DNA of 64,000 bases from Bacteroidota bacterium (GCA_027491085.1 JAIXWW010000009.1:434001-498000); one strand, 5' to 3'. Positions 42,894 through 53,254 are shown, numbered from the stretch's first letter. A program made the numbers and translations. Notes: generated by a model not told the origin, from the sequence alone.

Positions 42894-45800
42894 CTATTGA
42901 ATTACTATTGTTGATTTAAACGACTTACCATTATTATTAAATAATAAATAGTAAACTCCTTTAGGTAAATTACTCATATCTATTGGAGTTTCTATATTGT
43001 TTATTGTTAACTTTCCAACCTCGCTTCCTAGAGAATTTATGATTGTAAGGTCACCTAGTATTAATATTGGTTCCTGACTTATATATAAAAATTTCCCATT
43101 GCTCGGATTAGGAATAGTTTTATTGGTGTTACCGTTTGTGTTTGTTTTTACTATAACAGTTTTTGATAGACTAAATTTACCATCAAAATCTACTTGCTTA
43201 ATTCTATAATATAAATCAAAATTAAGTGCAGTTGCATCTAGGTTATCTGTGTAGTTATATTTATTTACTACCATTGAGTTACCACTACCTTTGATATTTA
43301 TTTGTTCAGACCAATTTTGATTGTTTAGGGAACGCTCCACGGTAAAATAATCATTATTAACCTCACTTGCAGTTGACCAATTAAGCGTAACAGATTTAGC
43401 ATTTCTATTTGCCTCAAAACTTTGCCATTTAACCGGAAGCGTTGTTACAGGGCTTCCTGAATAACCTGAAGTTTGATATGCTGTATTACCTACAGCCCCA
43501 TTATATTCATATACCGTAAATGTGTAAGCTGTGTTTTTTGTTAAACCTGTAATATTTACTGTATTACCTGTACCATTGTAAACTACAAAATTGTTGGCTC
43601 CTGTAGTATTTCCTTGGTTATATATGCTATTGGCGCTGTAATTAGTCAAATTAACTGGTGCAACAGCAGCGGCAACTGATGGTCTGCATACAATTATTCG
43701 CGCCCCTCCACTTCCTTTTGTAATTGAAAGAGTTAAACTGGTGTTAGTTATGTTAGAAAATTGCATATTACTTGCATTTGTAAGAGGAACTCTTGTAACA
43801 AAAAAACGTGCATTGGGTCTACTAGTTGTTATTGCATTTGCAGTTGTACTAGTACATACTGTACTTGAATTATCAGCACGGAAATATGCACAAATCCCAC
43901 TACTAAGTCCTGAAGTAGCAACTGTAACTGTATTACCAGTCACACCTGTATTATTATTAGTAAAGCATATTTCAACTATAATATTTGAAGTGCCATTCCA
44001 ATAAAATGGAGTACTAAAATTATGCATATTCCAACCAGTGGTAGCAGTATAACTATTTGAAGCGTAAACTTGAGTTAGGCCACTAGCGACAAATGTAGTT
44101 GTTAGCACATTTAAAGCGGTTGTTCCCATTTTAATATTAAAACCTGTTAAAGAGCCTGCTATTACAGATGATACGTTTAAACCAAATTGGCTAATTAACC
44201 CAGCTGTTAAACCTTGAGCTGCTAACTCACTTGCCAAATAAATAATTTGATGACGTGCTCCTCCATAATAATTTCCATAAGGTGCAGGGTAGGTATTAGT
44301 TGCTAAGAGTAAATTTCCATTACCAATATTAGTGTATTTTCCCATGGTAGAATCGCCAAGTGTAAAACCCGCTAAAGTTGCGTTTCCATAAGGAGTAACA
44401 ACTTCTACTGACCCAGTACTTCCTGTGCCAACTATTGCAAACAATTTAGTATTTGAACTTAAAATAAAATTGCTTGAGGTGCCTCCTAATGAAACAGATG
44501 ATGTACTTAATAAGTTGGTTCCATTAATAGTGATTGTATCACCAGGGAAGCCAAGTGTTGGTGTAAATGAGGTTATAGTTGGTGGTGGTGGATTTCCAAT
44601 AACAAATTGATTAGAAATATTAAAGAAAATATTGTTAGAAGCTTGTATTAATATTCTAGCGCTATCTGAAGTTAAGTTTGGAATTGTAATTGTTTCGCTT
44701 CCATCATTTAAGGTTGAACTTATTAGTGTGTAACCATAATTTGCGCCATTATCAGTTGATAAAAGGATATCAACATAGGTGCAATTTACAGGAGCTGCAT
44801 TTGTTCCATTTACATTCCATGTTACAGTATAGTTTGAATTAGGTGGAACTGTTCCAACTGAATTAACTGTAAAAGGTCCTGAAGATGCAAATGTGATAGT
44901 ACTATAGTTAACATCATAGTCTACACCTCCTCCTATTGATTGGTTATCACGAGCGGTTAATCTAAATTTAGCAGTTTGTGAAGCTGTAGGTAGTATTTCA
45001 CCTATGGGAGTAGTTCCTGCCAATAAATTTGCATAATTTGGAATTATTCGAGCTGATGAAGTGGTGGGTGAATACGACCTAAATCTTGGCCCAGGTGTAG
45101 GAGGGGTGCTTGGCGCTGAAGATGACCCTAAATCAAATTGTTCCCAATAATAAGTTAAAGGATCGCCATTTGGATCTGTGGCCGAGCCATTTAATATGAA
45201 TGGCGTTCCTTTAGGAATTGTATTGCTTAAGCTATTTACTGTAGCAGTTGGTGGGTTATTTCCTGTTGGTGTAATCACTGCACATCCAGTAGACCCAGTT
45301 GCTCCAGTGGTAATGTTGGTGATTATTTCATCAAAGTTAACGGTATGAAAATATGGGTCGCTATGTGGTTGTAAATCTTGTGGAGAACATATACCAGCAT
45401 AAGCCATAATCGTGCTTCCGCTTCCGGGTTCATAAGCAGTAGAGGCATTTCTATTTCCACCAGAACATGAACCAGTATTACCATTAAAAGAGTGATTACC
45501 TCCAAATTGGTGCCCCATTTCATGAGCTACGTAATCTATATCAAATGGATCGCCAATAGGAGCGCTCGATCCAGTTACACCTTGTGCTTTTAAAGTCGAA
45601 GAACAAACCGAGGCTAGCATGGCAACTCCACCACCACCAGTGCTAAACACATGGCCCATATCATAATTTGCGCTACCAATTACGCTTGTTAAAGTGTTTT
45701 GATTTTGACCTAACATATTACTACCACTTGTGTTTGTATATGGATCCGTACTTGCGTTGGTATATATTATTGAGGTGTTGTTAGCAATCAAATTAAAGCT

Positions 45801-46577
45801 GATGCCTAATTCAGTTCTATACACTGCTGTAACTCTATTTAAAGTGGTAACTTGTGCTGAAAGTACCGAAGCTACAGTGCCACCATGATATGCTGAATAC
45901 TCACCAGTAGCTGCTATTGCTATGCGATAGGTGAACAATTGTGTTCCGTTACTTCTATTGACTGGTTTGTTTACTATTATATCAGGAATTGAATTGTTAG
46001 GAGTATTATTATTGGGGCTGAGCGTTTGATTATTTTTTAAAACACCTTCTTCATAAAACACTTTTTTAGAAATGAAGTCTTTTTTGTAATATGAAATATA
46101 AAAATCAGTTGTAGATTTTGCATAAGGGTCGATAAAATAACAACCATTAGGCGACAATATCATACCATGAAAGCCCTTTTCAGTGTAGTCTATTCTTCCA
46201 TTAGCATATATATCATCAATTCCTTGGCATGCAAAAGTTTGTATTTGCGGATATTTATCAGCCAAAGGCTTTTCCATTATGGAAGATTTATATACATAAA
46301 ATCTACTAAATCCTCCATTGGGCAAGGGCAATTCAATAATTAATTTATTGGTTTTAGCCTCGGGTGTAAATTCGGCAGGTGCATTAGCTAACTGTTTTTT
46401 AAAACTAGCTAAATCCAACTGGTAAGTACCATATTTTTGAGGTACAATTTGCCTATCTTCTTGGTTTATTGAGGTAGGTTCTTGAACAATCTGCCAATGG
46501 TTTGATTGAGCAAATGAATTACTAAAACTAATACAAAAGGTTGTTATCAGTATAAAGTACTTAAAGTAAATTTTCAT
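42894..46577 (-). CDS. Secreted reprolysin-like metallopeptidase with T9SS sorting domain
   Basis: A 1227-residue secreted protease. The ATG at 46577 gives a signal peptide (YFILITTFCISFSNSFAQ). A propeptide-like N-terminal region runs to about residue 200. A zinc metallopeptidase domain follows, with its HEMGHQFGGNHSFNG site near 351 (HExxHxxGxxH) and a downstream met-turn-like YAGIC. Then PKD or cadherin-like sandwiches, an IPT/TIG domain (PPTITSFTPTLGFPGDTITI, about 662-745), and a fibronectin type III-like part (about 960-1060). The last 75 residues (NPSNGKFLYISQE to STIVIQ) are a T9SS sorting domain. It is therefore outer-surface or secreted; substrate unknown. Confidence 0.9.
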   Translation of the reverse strand: MKIYFKYFILITTFCISFSNSFAQSNHWQIVQEPTSINQEDRQIVPQKYGTYQLDLASFKKQLANAPAEFTPEAKTNKLIIELPLPNGGFSRFYVYKSSIMEKPLADKYPQIQTFACQGIDDIYANGRIDYTEKGFHGMILSPNGCYFIDPYAKSTTDFYISYYKKDFISKKVFYEEGVLKNNQTLSPNNNTPNNSIPDIIVNKPVNRSNGTQLFTYRIAIAATGEYSAYHGGTVASVLSAQVTTLNRVTAVYRTELGISFNLIANNTSIIYTNASTDPYTNTSGSNMLGQNQNTLTSVIGSANYDMGHVFSTGGGGVAMLASVCSSTLKAQGVTGSSAPIGDPFDIDYVAHEMGHQFGGNHSFNGNTGSCSGGNRNASTAYEPGSGSTIMAYAGICSPQDLQPHSDPYFHTVNFDEIITNITTGATGSTGCAVITPTGNNPPTATVNSLSNTIPKGTPFILNGSATDPNGDPLTYYWEQFDLGSSSAPSTPPTPGPRFRSYSPTTSSARIIPNYANLLAGTTPIGEILPTASQTAKFRLTARDNQSIGGGVDYDVNYSTITFASSGPFTVNSVGTVPPNSNYTVTWNVNGTNAAPVNCTYVDILLSTDNGANYGYTLISSTLNDGSETITIPNLTSDSARILIQASNNIFFNISNQFVIGNPPPPTITSFTPTLGFPGDTITINGTNLLSTSSVSLGGTSSNFILSSNTKLFAIVGTGSTGSVEVVTPYGNATLAGFTLGDSTMGKYTNIGNGNLLLATNTYPAPYGNYYGGARHQIIYLASELAAQGLTAGLISQFGLNVSSVIAGSLTGFNIKMGTTALNVLTTTFVASGLTQVYASNSYTATTGWNMHNFSTPFYWNGTSNIIVEICFTNNNTGVTGNTVTVATSGLSSGICAYFRADNSSTVCTSTTANAITTSRPNARFFVTRVPLTNASNMQFSNITNTSLTLSITKGSGGARIIVCRPSVAAAVAPVNLTNYSANSIYNQGNTTGANNFVVYNGTGNTVNITGLTKNTAYTFTVYEYNGAVGNTAYQTSGYSGSPVTTLPVKWQSFEANRNAKSVTLNWSTASEVNNDYFTVERSLNNQNWSEQINIKGSGNSMVVNKYNYTDNLDATALNFDLYYRIKQVDFDGKFSLSKTVIVKTNTNGNTNKTIPNPSNGKFLYISQEPILILGDLTIINSLGSEVGKLTINNIETPIDMSNLPKGVYYLLFNNNGKSFKSTIVIQ

Positions 46578-46666
46578 AGCTTGCAATATTGTAAAAAAAT
46601 CTAATTATCTATACATCAATGCTGTTTATATGCTAAATATCAATTTTTTAAAAATATGATAATAGA

Positions 46667-47461
46667 TTAATGAAAGTTTTTTTGGATTACCTCAAAAAAA
46701 CTTGGATACAAAACAGCTGATGAAGCTATTAATGTTTTATCAAAAACATAATTTTTATCGCCTGAAAAAGTAGAAATGATTCCTCCGGCTTGTTGCACTA
46801 TAAATGCTCCCCCAGCTACATCCCAAGGGTGTAATCCATACTCAAAAAAACCATCAAAACGGCCGCATGCAGTATAAGCTAAATCTACTGCTGCACTACC
46901 CATTCTGCGCATACCTTGTGTATTTACCATCAAGTATTTTAGAGTAGCTAAATATTTTTCCATTACTTCAAAATCATAATAAGGAAAACCAGTAGCTAAA
47001 AGCGACTGACTCAATTTATCATTTTGTTTTACGTATATAGGTTGGTTATTTAAGTATGCTTTACTTCCTTTCCATGCATAAAACATTTCCTTTCTATTGC
47101 ATTCATAAACAATACCTAATACTAATTCATTGTTTTGCATTAATCCAATGCTAACACTAAAAACTGGCAAACTATGGATAAAATTTGTAGTACCATCAAG
47201 CGGGTCAATAATCCACATAAACTCTTTTTCTTCAGTGGCAATTGTTGATTCTTCTGTTATGAAGCCAGCTTGTGGGAGCAACTTTTGAAGTCCTGAAACA
47301 AGCATCTCTTCCGCTGTTTTATCTACATAACTTACTAATTGATTGAATGTTTTCTCTTCTACTTTGTCATAAGTAAATGTCTTTCTTTCTAGCATTATAA
47401 ATAAGCCCGCCTCTTGGGCCAATGTGCAAGTATCAATGCATAATTTCTCAAAGTTTATCAT
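46667..47461 (-). CDS. suhB: Inositol monophosphatase family protein
   Basis: A 264-residue cytosolic magnesium-dependent phosphatase of the IMPase family. The metal sites are visible as FITEESTIATEE (near 66-72), WIIDPLDGTTNFIHSLPVFS (near 88) and HPWDVAGGAFIVQQAGG (near 213). The family includes inositol-1-phosphatase and phosphoadenosine phosphatases; the substrate is not fixed. The symbol suhB is used only as the family label. Start ATG 47461; it diverges from the VOC gene. Confidence 0.88.
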   Translation of the reverse strand: MINFEKLCIDTCTLAQEAGLFIMLERKTFTYDKVEEKTFNQLVSYVDKTAEEMLVSGLQKLLPQAGFITEESTIATEEKEFMWIIDPLDGTTNFIHSLPVFSVSIGLMQNNELVLGIVYECNRKEMFYAWKGSKAYLNNQPIYVKQNDKLSQSLLATGFPYYDFEVMEKYLATLKYLMVNTQGMRRMGSAAVDLAYTACGRFDGFFEYGLHPWDVAGGAFIVQQAGGIISTFSGDKNYVFDKTLIASSAVLYPSFFEVIQKNFH

Positions 47462-47529
47462 GTTGCTAATTTAGTAAAATAAAAGAATTATAATTTACAT
47501 TTGAACGAGAAAACTTATTCTTAAATATT

Positions 47530-47886
47530 ATGCTAACTGCTGTTAATCCTAAATTACCAATGCGCAATAAGGACGCAACAAGAAATTTCTATATCACAAA
47601 ATTAGGTTTTAAAGAATTTGGAAATGCCGATTTTGATGGTTACTTAATGCTAGAAATAGATGAAATTCAAATTCACTTTTTTGAATTTAAAGAACTTGAC
47701 CCACTAAAAAATTATGGGCAAATTTATATTAGAACAATTGATATTGAAAAATGGTATCAATCATTGTTAGAACGAAAAGTAGAAATACATCCTGAAGGTG
47801 ATTTAACAATAAAGCCATGGGGGCAGTATGAGTTTTCTCTACTTGATCCTGATAACAACCTGTTAACTTTTGGACAAACTATTTAA
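47530..47886 (+). CDS. VOC (glyoxalase/bleomycin-resistance fold) protein
   Basis: A 118-residue single VOC-fold protein. It opens AVNPKLPMRNKDATRNFYIT followed by KLGFKEFG, has MLEIDEIQIHFFEF in the middle, and ends YEFSLLDPDNNLLTFGQ, with the metal or ligand acid of the fold near the end. It resembles bleomycin-binding proteins in length, but substrate cannot be told. A TACATTTG -7-like word lies at 47496-47503 upstream. Confidence 0.8.
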   Translation: MLTAVNPKLPMRNKDATRNFYITKLGFKEFGNADFDGYLMLEIDEIQIHFFEFKELDPLKNYGQIYIRTIDIEKWYQSLLERKVEIHPEGDLTIKPWGQYEFSLLDPDNNLLTFGQTI

Positions 47887-47930
47887 TTATTTTAGCTATT
47901 TTGTTTTATAAAGAAACATATTTAAATAAA

Positions 47931-48911
47931 TTAAATAGTTTCTTTATTGTACTTACGTTTATACTCTAACGGAGATAAGCCAGTAATTTTTCTAAACACC
48001 TCCCTAAAAGCTTTTACATCGGTATAACCTACTTCGTACATTACTTCAGTTATTGTTTTTCTATTTGTTTCAAATGCTTTTTTTGCGGCTTCAATTTTTA
48101 CTCTTTGCGCATATTCAATGGGTGTATTTCCAGTAGCCTTAACAAATCGCCTATCAAAACTTCGCCTTCCCACATTTAACTTTGATGATAAATATTCAAT
48201 TGAAATTTTATCTTCAATATTTTTTTCTATGAATAATTGGGCTTGCAGCACCATTTCATCGCTATGTTGTTTTTGCCCAGTAAATATGGTAAACTCCGAT
48301 TGGGTGTTTCTATCCATTTCTATTTGAAATATTTTAGCACAAAAAACCGCTGTTTGCCTGTCAAAATATTTTTCCACTAAATAAATCATCAAGTTTAAAA
48401 AAGAATAGGCTCCTCCATTGGTACAAATACCTGCTTCATCAGTTATTAAGTTGTCAGTTTGTAAATTTACTTTAGGAAACATTTGCTTAAAACTATTAGC
48501 GGCCGACCAATGCGTAGAACAAACCTTACCATCCATTAAACCAGTAGCTGCTAGTAAAAATGCCCCTGTACAAATACTGGCTATTTCTGCACCGCTTTTG
48601 TATTGCTTTTCAATCCAATTTATGAGTTCCTTGTTTTGATTAATGCCATCCTCAAAATGATGATTGAGCGATGGAATAATAATTAAATTGGATTGACTAA
48701 TATGATCGATATGAGTGTGTGGTTTTACCGAAAATAAACCATCAAAATAATTGACAGTTTGTGCGCTACCTACCAACTGAATAGTAAATTTGGGGGCATT
48801 GCCTAACTGCTGCCAATAATGATTAGCCCGGGTAAATATTTTATAAGCACCAACTAAACTGCTCAGGTTATTTCCCTCTCCGTTTGGTACCAATATGCTT
48901 AAATGTTTCAT
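47931..48911 (-). CDS. GlxA-type AraC family regulator
   Basis: A 326-residue transcription factor with an N-terminal DJ-1/PfpI-like domain (about 1-190, MKHLSILVPNGEGNN, IASICTGAFLLAATGLMDG with the nucleophile-elbow cysteine, and CSTHWSAANSFK). A C-terminal AraC-type pair of HTHs (about 220-325) includes SSKLNVGRRSFDRRF and VMYEVGYTDVKAFREVF. The frame extends upstream to 49037 but the ATG at 48911 gives the family N-terminus. It faces a divergent DinB-like/SRPBCC pair, which may be its target. Confidence 0.88.
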   Translation of the reverse strand: MKHLSILVPNGEGNNLSSLVGAYKIFTRANHYWQQLGNAPKFTIQLVGSAQTVNYFDGLFSVKPHTHIDHISQSNLIIIPSLNHHFEDGINQNKELINWIEKQYKSGAEIASICTGAFLLAATGLMDGKVCSTHWSAANSFKQMFPKVNLQTDNLITDEAGICTNGGAYSFLNLMIYLVEKYFDRQTAVFCAKIFQIEMDRNTQSEFTIFTGQKQHSDEMVLQAQLFIEKNIEDKISIEYLSSKLNVGRRSFDRRFVKATGNTPIEYAQRVKIEAAKKAFETNRKTITEVMYEVGYTDVKAFREVFRKITGLSPLEYKRKYNKETI

Positions 48912-49035
48912 AAATAATTTTTTGTCAAAATTAGGATGTTGTACTGTCTCAATCAACCCGTTAAAATGTCGTTTTTGCACCACCTGCTTAATAATGTAAG
49001 ACAATACTTTTGAATTACTAATTTTTATAAAAAAC

Positions 49036-49515
49036 ATGACACAAACAGAAATAGCCGTAAAAATGGTATTAGATAGATGGAATGCATCTATTAAAAATGT
49101 TGATACCCTACTTGGATTATTAAACGATGAAAAACTACTAAAAGAGATTGCTCCTGGTAAAAATAGGGGTATTTATATTCTAGGACATTTAATTGCCGTT
49201 CACGATGACATGATCATTTTACTTAATATGGGCGAAAAAGTTTACCCCGAACTGAATGAGCCATTCATTAAATTGGCAGATAAAGCTACTGATAAAATAC
49301 CAGCTTTAGCTGAATTAAGGGCTTATTGGACTAACCAATGTAACATAATGAATGAGCAATTTAGTGCCATGAAACCCACAGATTGGTTTGAAAAACACAC
49401 TGCTGTAACTGCCGAAGATTTTGAAAAAGAACCTATCCGAAATAAATTAAATATTATAATAACCAGAACTTCGCATTTACAATACCATTTGGGGCAATTA
49501 CAATTACTTAAATAA
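49036..49515 (+). CDS. DinB superfamily protein
   Basis: A 159-residue four-helix DinB-type protein. GIYILGHLIAVHDDMIILL (near 48) and TRTSHLQYHLGQLQLLK at the C-terminus (near 142) place histidines at the usual metal-site positions. A TACTTTTG -7-like word (49005-49012) lies upstream. It lies divergent to the GlxA-type regulator and is followed, 8 bases later, by the SRPBCC gene. Confidence 0.82.
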   Translation: MTQTEIAVKMVLDRWNASIKNVDTLLGLLNDEKLLKEIAPGKNRGIYILGHLIAVHDDMIILLNMGEKVYPELNEPFIKLADKATDKIPALAELRAYWTNQCNIMNEQFSAMKPTDWFEKHTAVTAEDFEKEPIRNKLNIIITRTSHLQYHLGQLQLLK

Positions 49516-49523
49516 GCAGCAAC

Positions 49524-49967
49524 ATGGAATTAAATAGTTATACCACCACTATAGTAGTTAACCAATCGGCCAACGAAGTGTATAATGCCATAAACAATGT
49601 AAGGGCATGGTGGCATGGCGAAGTAGTTGGCACTGCCAATGCGCTAAATGATGAATTTGGATACAGAATGAAAGATATTCATTATTCCCTCCAAAAAGTG
49701 ATAGAGTTAGTGCCCAATAAAAAAATTGTATGGTTGGTTACCGATAGTCAACTTAATTTTACTAATAATAAAACTGAATGGACAGGTACTGAAATTGTGT
49801 TTGAAATAATGGAGGAAGGAAATAAAACAAAGGTTTGTTTTACGCATGTGGGTTTGGTACCAAAGTTTGAATGTTATGGAGGTTGTTCAAATGGCTGGAA
49901 AATGCTGATAGAACAAAGTCTTTATAGTTTAATTACAACTGGAAAAGGAATAGATGTATTCAATTAA
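49524..49967 (+). CDS. SRPBCC (AHSA1-like) domain protein
   Basis: A 147-residue helix-grip protein: MELNSYTTTIVVNQSANEVY, NAINNVRAWWHGEVVGTANA, KKIVWLVTDSQLNFTNNKTE and a C-terminal helix WKMLIEQSLYSLITTGKG. The fold binds hydrophobic ligands; in Bacteroidota similar genes sit next to DinB and AraC regulators, as here. Start ATG 49524, 8 bases after the DinB-like stop, so one transcript is likely. Confidence 0.83.
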   Translation: MELNSYTTTIVVNQSANEVYNAINNVRAWWHGEVVGTANALNDEFGYRMKDIHYSLQKVIELVPNKKIVWLVTDSQLNFTNNKTEWTGTEIVFEIMEEGNKTKVCFTHVGLVPKFECYGGCSNGWKMLIEQSLYSLITTGKGIDVFN

Positions 49968-50304
49968 ATAAAAATTTTAGCAATAAAGGTCTATTTTTCT
50001 TTTGTTTAAAATATCCTTCTGTATTCAAAGTTATACTTGTTTTATTTATGAATTGAGGTTGTTCTTATTCTAGGTCTCTTAATAACAAAACAGCATTGAA
50101 AGTGCATAAATTAAGGTTTTTAATGATGTTGTTAAGTTAGATTATTTTTCATAATAATTAATATTTTTCCTAATTCTAAATTAGGATCGATATTTAAAAA
50201 TTATGACCATATTTATTAAAAACGACTTTTTTATTAAGAAGGTTTATCATGAAGTTTTTTTTATAAAAATGTTTAATATTGACAAGTAAAAATTAAACCA
50301 TTTC
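49968..50304. other. Intergenic region, no gene seen
   Basis: 337 AT-rich bases with no credible ORF. It contains a small perfect hairpin CCTAATT-CTA-AATTAGG (50169-50185). I see no clear TTG-N19-TAnnTTTG promoter before gmhA. Confidence 0.5.
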
Positions 50305-50871
50305 ATGAATAGCATAAAACAACACTTTGAGGAAGCACATAATGTATTAGCCCAATTTTTAAGCAATGATAAAAATTTTGAAGCCATTGAAAAGGCAGGT
50401 CAGTTAATGGTGGATTCAATTAAGGCTGAAGGTAAAATTTTAAGTTGTGGAAATGGAGGAAGCATGTGCGATGCTATGCATTTTGCGGAAGAATTAACTG
50501 GAAAATACAGGAACGACAGGCCTGCAATAGCAGCCATTTCAATAAGTGATGCAAGCCATATAGCTTGTGTTGGAAATGACTATGGTTACGATTATGTTTT
50601 TAGCCGTTATCTAGAAGCCGTAGGCAGAAAAGGCGATGTTTTACTTGCTATATCAAGTAGTGGCAATTCTGTTAATGTAATTAATGCTATAGAAGTAGCT
50701 AGGAAAAAAGGTATAAAAATAGTTGGTTTAACAGGAAAAGATGGCGGTAAAATGGCCTCACTTTGCGATGTGGAAATACGCGCACCTCATAGTCAATACG
50801 CAGATAGAGCTCAAGAAATACATATTAAAGTTATACATTCATTGATAGACTTTATTGAACGCCATGTGTAA
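50305..50871 (+). CDS. gmhA: Sedoheptulose 7-phosphate isomerase
   Basis: A 188-residue SIS-domain enzyme that converts sedoheptulose 7-phosphate to D-glycero-D-manno-heptose 7-phosphate, the first step of ADP-heptose synthesis for LPS core. [20 protein letters not shown] (near 48-67) carries the conserved phosphate-binding Gly-Gly-Ser and Glu. [17 protein letters not shown] (near 113) is the second phosphate loop, and [16 protein letters not shown] the zinc-binding end with Gln and His. A heptosyltransferase-like gene lies 10 kb away in the window. Confidence 0.92.
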   Translation: MNSIKQHFEEAHNVLAQFLSNDKNFEAIEKAGQLMVDSIKAEGKILSCGNGGSMCDAMHFAEELTGKYRNDRPAIAAISISDASHIACVGNDYGYDYVFSRYLEAVGRKGDVLLAISSSGNSVNVINAIEVARKKGIKIVGLTGKDGGKMASLCDVEIRAPHSQYADRAQEIHIKVIHSLIDFIERHV

Positions 50872-50925
50872 CAATATGGATAAATAAAATGAGGTAATTT
50901 AAAAGTAAAAAATATTTTTGCCCAT

Positions 50926-52404
50926 ATGTCAATGTATCTCATTTTATTTTCGGTTATAGGCTATTTTGGATTGTTAATGCTAATAGCTTGGTACACCTCT
51001 AACAAGGCAGGCGAAAGCGGCTATTTTACTGGAAATAAGCAATCACCTTGGTATATTGTGGCTTTTGGTTTAATTGGTGATTCACTCTCGGGAGTTACAT
51101 TTATATCGGTGCCAGGTGCGGTGGCTACTAATCAATTTAGCTATATGCAAATGGTGCTAGGCTATATTGTAGGTTATTTGGTAATAGCCCAATTTTTATT
51201 GCCTTTGTATTATAAGTTAAACCTTATTTCTATTTACTCTTATTTAGAGCAGCGTTTTGGTAAAATATCTCAAAAAACGGGTTCGTTGTTTTTTATTTTA
51301 TCGCGTTTGGTGGGTGCAGCATTCAGGCTTTACATAGCTTTAATTGTATTAGATGTTTATTTTTTCAGTGCCTTTAATATTCCATTTTTTGTATCAGCTT
51401 TAATAGTAATTGGTTTAATTCTACTATACACTTATAAAGGTGGTATCAAAACTTTGGTATGGACAGACACGCTTCAATCGGGATTTTTATTGGGGGGTGT
51501 GGCACTTTCAATATATGTAGTTTGTAGTCAATTAAATTACAGTTTGGTTGACGCTGTTATGGCTGTTAAAGAAAGCCCTATGAGTAAACTGTTTTTCTTT
51601 GATGATTGGATGAGCAAAAATAATTTCTTCAAACAGTTTTTAGGAGGCATGTTTATAGCTATTGCCATGACAGGCTTGGACCAAAATATGATGCAAAAAA
51701 ACTTAAGCTGTAAAAGTTTAGAGGATGCACAAAAGAATATCCGTTGGTTCAGTATTGTGGTAGTTTTTATCAATTTATTGTTTGTAAGTTTAGGAGTGTT
51801 ATTATATCAATTTGCAGCAGCCAAAGGAATTATCACACCTGAAAAAACAGACCAATTATTTCCGAATATTGCGTTGAATTATGTGGGCGGAATTGGAGCT
51901 ATTGTTTTCATATTAGGAATCACTGCTGCTACTTTTAGCAGTGCCGATAGTGTATTAACAACACTTACCACTTCGTTTTGTATTGATATTTTAGGTTATG
52001 ACGAAACACACGAAAGTAAAGAACACAAAAGCAATCGACATTTAATTCATATAGGTTTTGCGCTAGTATTATTTTTAATCATCATCATTTTTAAAGAGCT
52101 AAATAACGATGCTGTAATTAACCAAGTATTTAGGTTTGCTGGCTATACTTATGGACCTTTATTAGGGTTATTTGCCTTTGGTTTGTTTAATAAAATTAGT
52201 GTAAAAGATAAGCTTGTTCCATTTGTTTGTTTGGCCGCGCCAATAATTTGTTACCAACTTGATACTTATTCAAAAGACTTATTTAATGGCTACCAATTTG
52301 GTCAAGAATTGTTAATTTTAAATGGAATGCTTACTTTCTTTGGCCTTTGGCTTATTAAAAATAATAGGCAATTGGCAACTGGCAATAGTAAAATGAATCA
52401 ATGA
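50926..52404 (+). CDS. Sodium:solute symporter (SSS) family transporter
   Basis: A 492-residue inner-membrane transporter with about 13 hydrophobic helices. Family features include GDSLSGVTFISVPGAVATNQ (near 50), YLEQRFGKISQKTGSLFF (near 108), GMFIAIAMTGLDQNMMQKNL near 245, and a sodium-site segment ITAATFSSADSVLTTLTTSF near 336. The substrate is not known. The C-terminus (RQLATGNSKMNQ) is encoded by a TGGCAA-rich repeat that may be an acquired end. Start ATG 50926 is close to a -7-like TATTTTTG at 50913-50920. Confidence 0.88.
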   Translation: MSMYLILFSVIGYFGLLMLIAWYTSNKAGESGYFTGNKQSPWYIVAFGLIGDSLSGVTFISVPGAVATNQFSYMQMVLGYIVGYLVIAQFLLPLYYKLNLISIYSYLEQRFGKISQKTGSLFFILSRLVGAAFRLYIALIVLDVYFFSAFNIPFFVSALIVIGLILLYTYKGGIKTLVWTDTLQSGFLLGGVALSIYVVCSQLNYSLVDAVMAVKESPMSKLFFFDDWMSKNNFFKQFLGGMFIAIAMTGLDQNMMQKNLSCKSLEDAQKNIRWFSIVVVFINLLFVSLGVLLYQFAAAKGIITPEKTDQLFPNIALNYVGGIGAIVFILGITAATFSSADSVLTTLTTSFCIDILGYDETHESKEHKSNRHLIHIGFALVLFLIIIIFKELNNDAVINQVFRFAGYTYGPLLGLFAFGLFNKISVKDKLVPFVCLAAPIICYQLDTYSKDLFNGYQFGQELLILNGMLTFFGLWLIKNNRQLATGNSKMNQ

Positions 52405-52411
52405 TAAATTG

Positions 52412-52432
52412 CCGTTTGGCTTTAGCCAACGG
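52412..52432. repeat. Small REP-like hairpin after the SSS gene
   Basis: CCGTTTGGCT (52412-52421) pairs with AGCCAACGG (52424-52432) with one bulge. It follows a TTGGCAACTGGCAAT-type tandem word at the gene end. It resembles dispersed intergenic palindromes. Confidence 0.5.
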
Positions 52433-52479
52433 AATGAGAAAAAACTAAGTACTATAAACTAAGAACTGTGAAATAAATA

Positions 52480-53247
52480 ATGAAAATAATATCATATAAT
52501 GTAAATGGAATACGCTCAGCCATGAGCAAAGGTTTAATTAATTTTATGCAAAGTGAAAATGCTGATGTTTATTGCTTGCAAGAAACCAAAGCCAATAAAG
52601 AACAAATTAACGAACCATTTATTTTTGAAGCAGCAGGATATAAAAACAATTATTGGTTTAGTGCCGAAAAAAAAGGTTATAGCGGTGTAGCTTTGTTTTG
52701 TAAAAATGAACCCGACCATGTAGAATACGGTTTTGGTGTTCCAGAATTTGATAACGAAGGCAGAATTATTAGAGCTGATTATGGTTCTAAAAGTATCATT
52801 AGTGTTTATATTCCCAGTGGTTCAAGTGGTGAGGAGCGCCAAGCATTTAAAATGAATTGGCTTACTTTTTTTCAAGATTATATCAATGAGTTAAAAGGCA
52901 AAAAACAAGAGTTAATTATTTGTGGTGATTACAATATTGTTCATAAACCAATTGATATACATGATCCTGTAGGAAATAAAAACAGCAGTGGTTTTTTACC
53001 TGAAGAACGTGAGTGGCTTACTCAATTTATGGATAACGGATTTATTGATTCGTTTAGAGAATTTAACAAAGCACCTCATCAATATAGTTGGTGGACATAT
53101 CGTGCTGGTGCGCGTGGAAACAACAAAGGTTGGCGCATCGACTATTGCATGGTAGCAGAAGCACTGAGAAATAATTTGGTTGATGCGGGAATCATGCAAC
53201 AAATAGTTCATTCTGACCATTGCCCTGTTTGGGTGGAGGTTAAATAA
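52480..53247 (+). CDS. xth: Exodeoxyribonuclease III
   Basis: A 255-residue endonuclease/exonuclease/phosphatase-fold enzyme for base-excision repair, acting at abasic sites and 3' ends. The family motifs are visible: MKIISYNVNGIRSAMSKG, YCLQETKANKEQ with the metal-binding Glu, LIICGDYNIVHKPIDIHDP with the Asp/Asn pair, YSWWTYRAGARGNNKGWRID, and the C-terminal HSDHCPVWVEV with catalytic Asp-His. Length fits ExoA/XthA. Start ATG 52480 gives the standard N-terminus. Confidence 0.94.
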   Translation: MKIISYNVNGIRSAMSKGLINFMQSENADVYCLQETKANKEQINEPFIFEAAGYKNNYWFSAEKKGYSGVALFCKNEPDHVEYGFGVPEFDNEGRIIRADYGSKSIISVYIPSGSSGEERQAFKMNWLTFFQDYINELKGKKQELIICGDYNIVHKPIDIHDPVGNKNSSGFLPEEREWLTQFMDNGFIDSFREFNKAPHQYSWWTYRAGARGNNKGWRIDYCMVAEALRNNLVDAGIMQQIVHSDHCPVWVEVK

Positions 53248-53254
53248 ACTTAAG

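Noticed and set aside
49968..50304. A small RNA or riboswitch before gmhA
   Set aside because: Only one short hairpin and no conserved riboswitch-like pattern could be seen.
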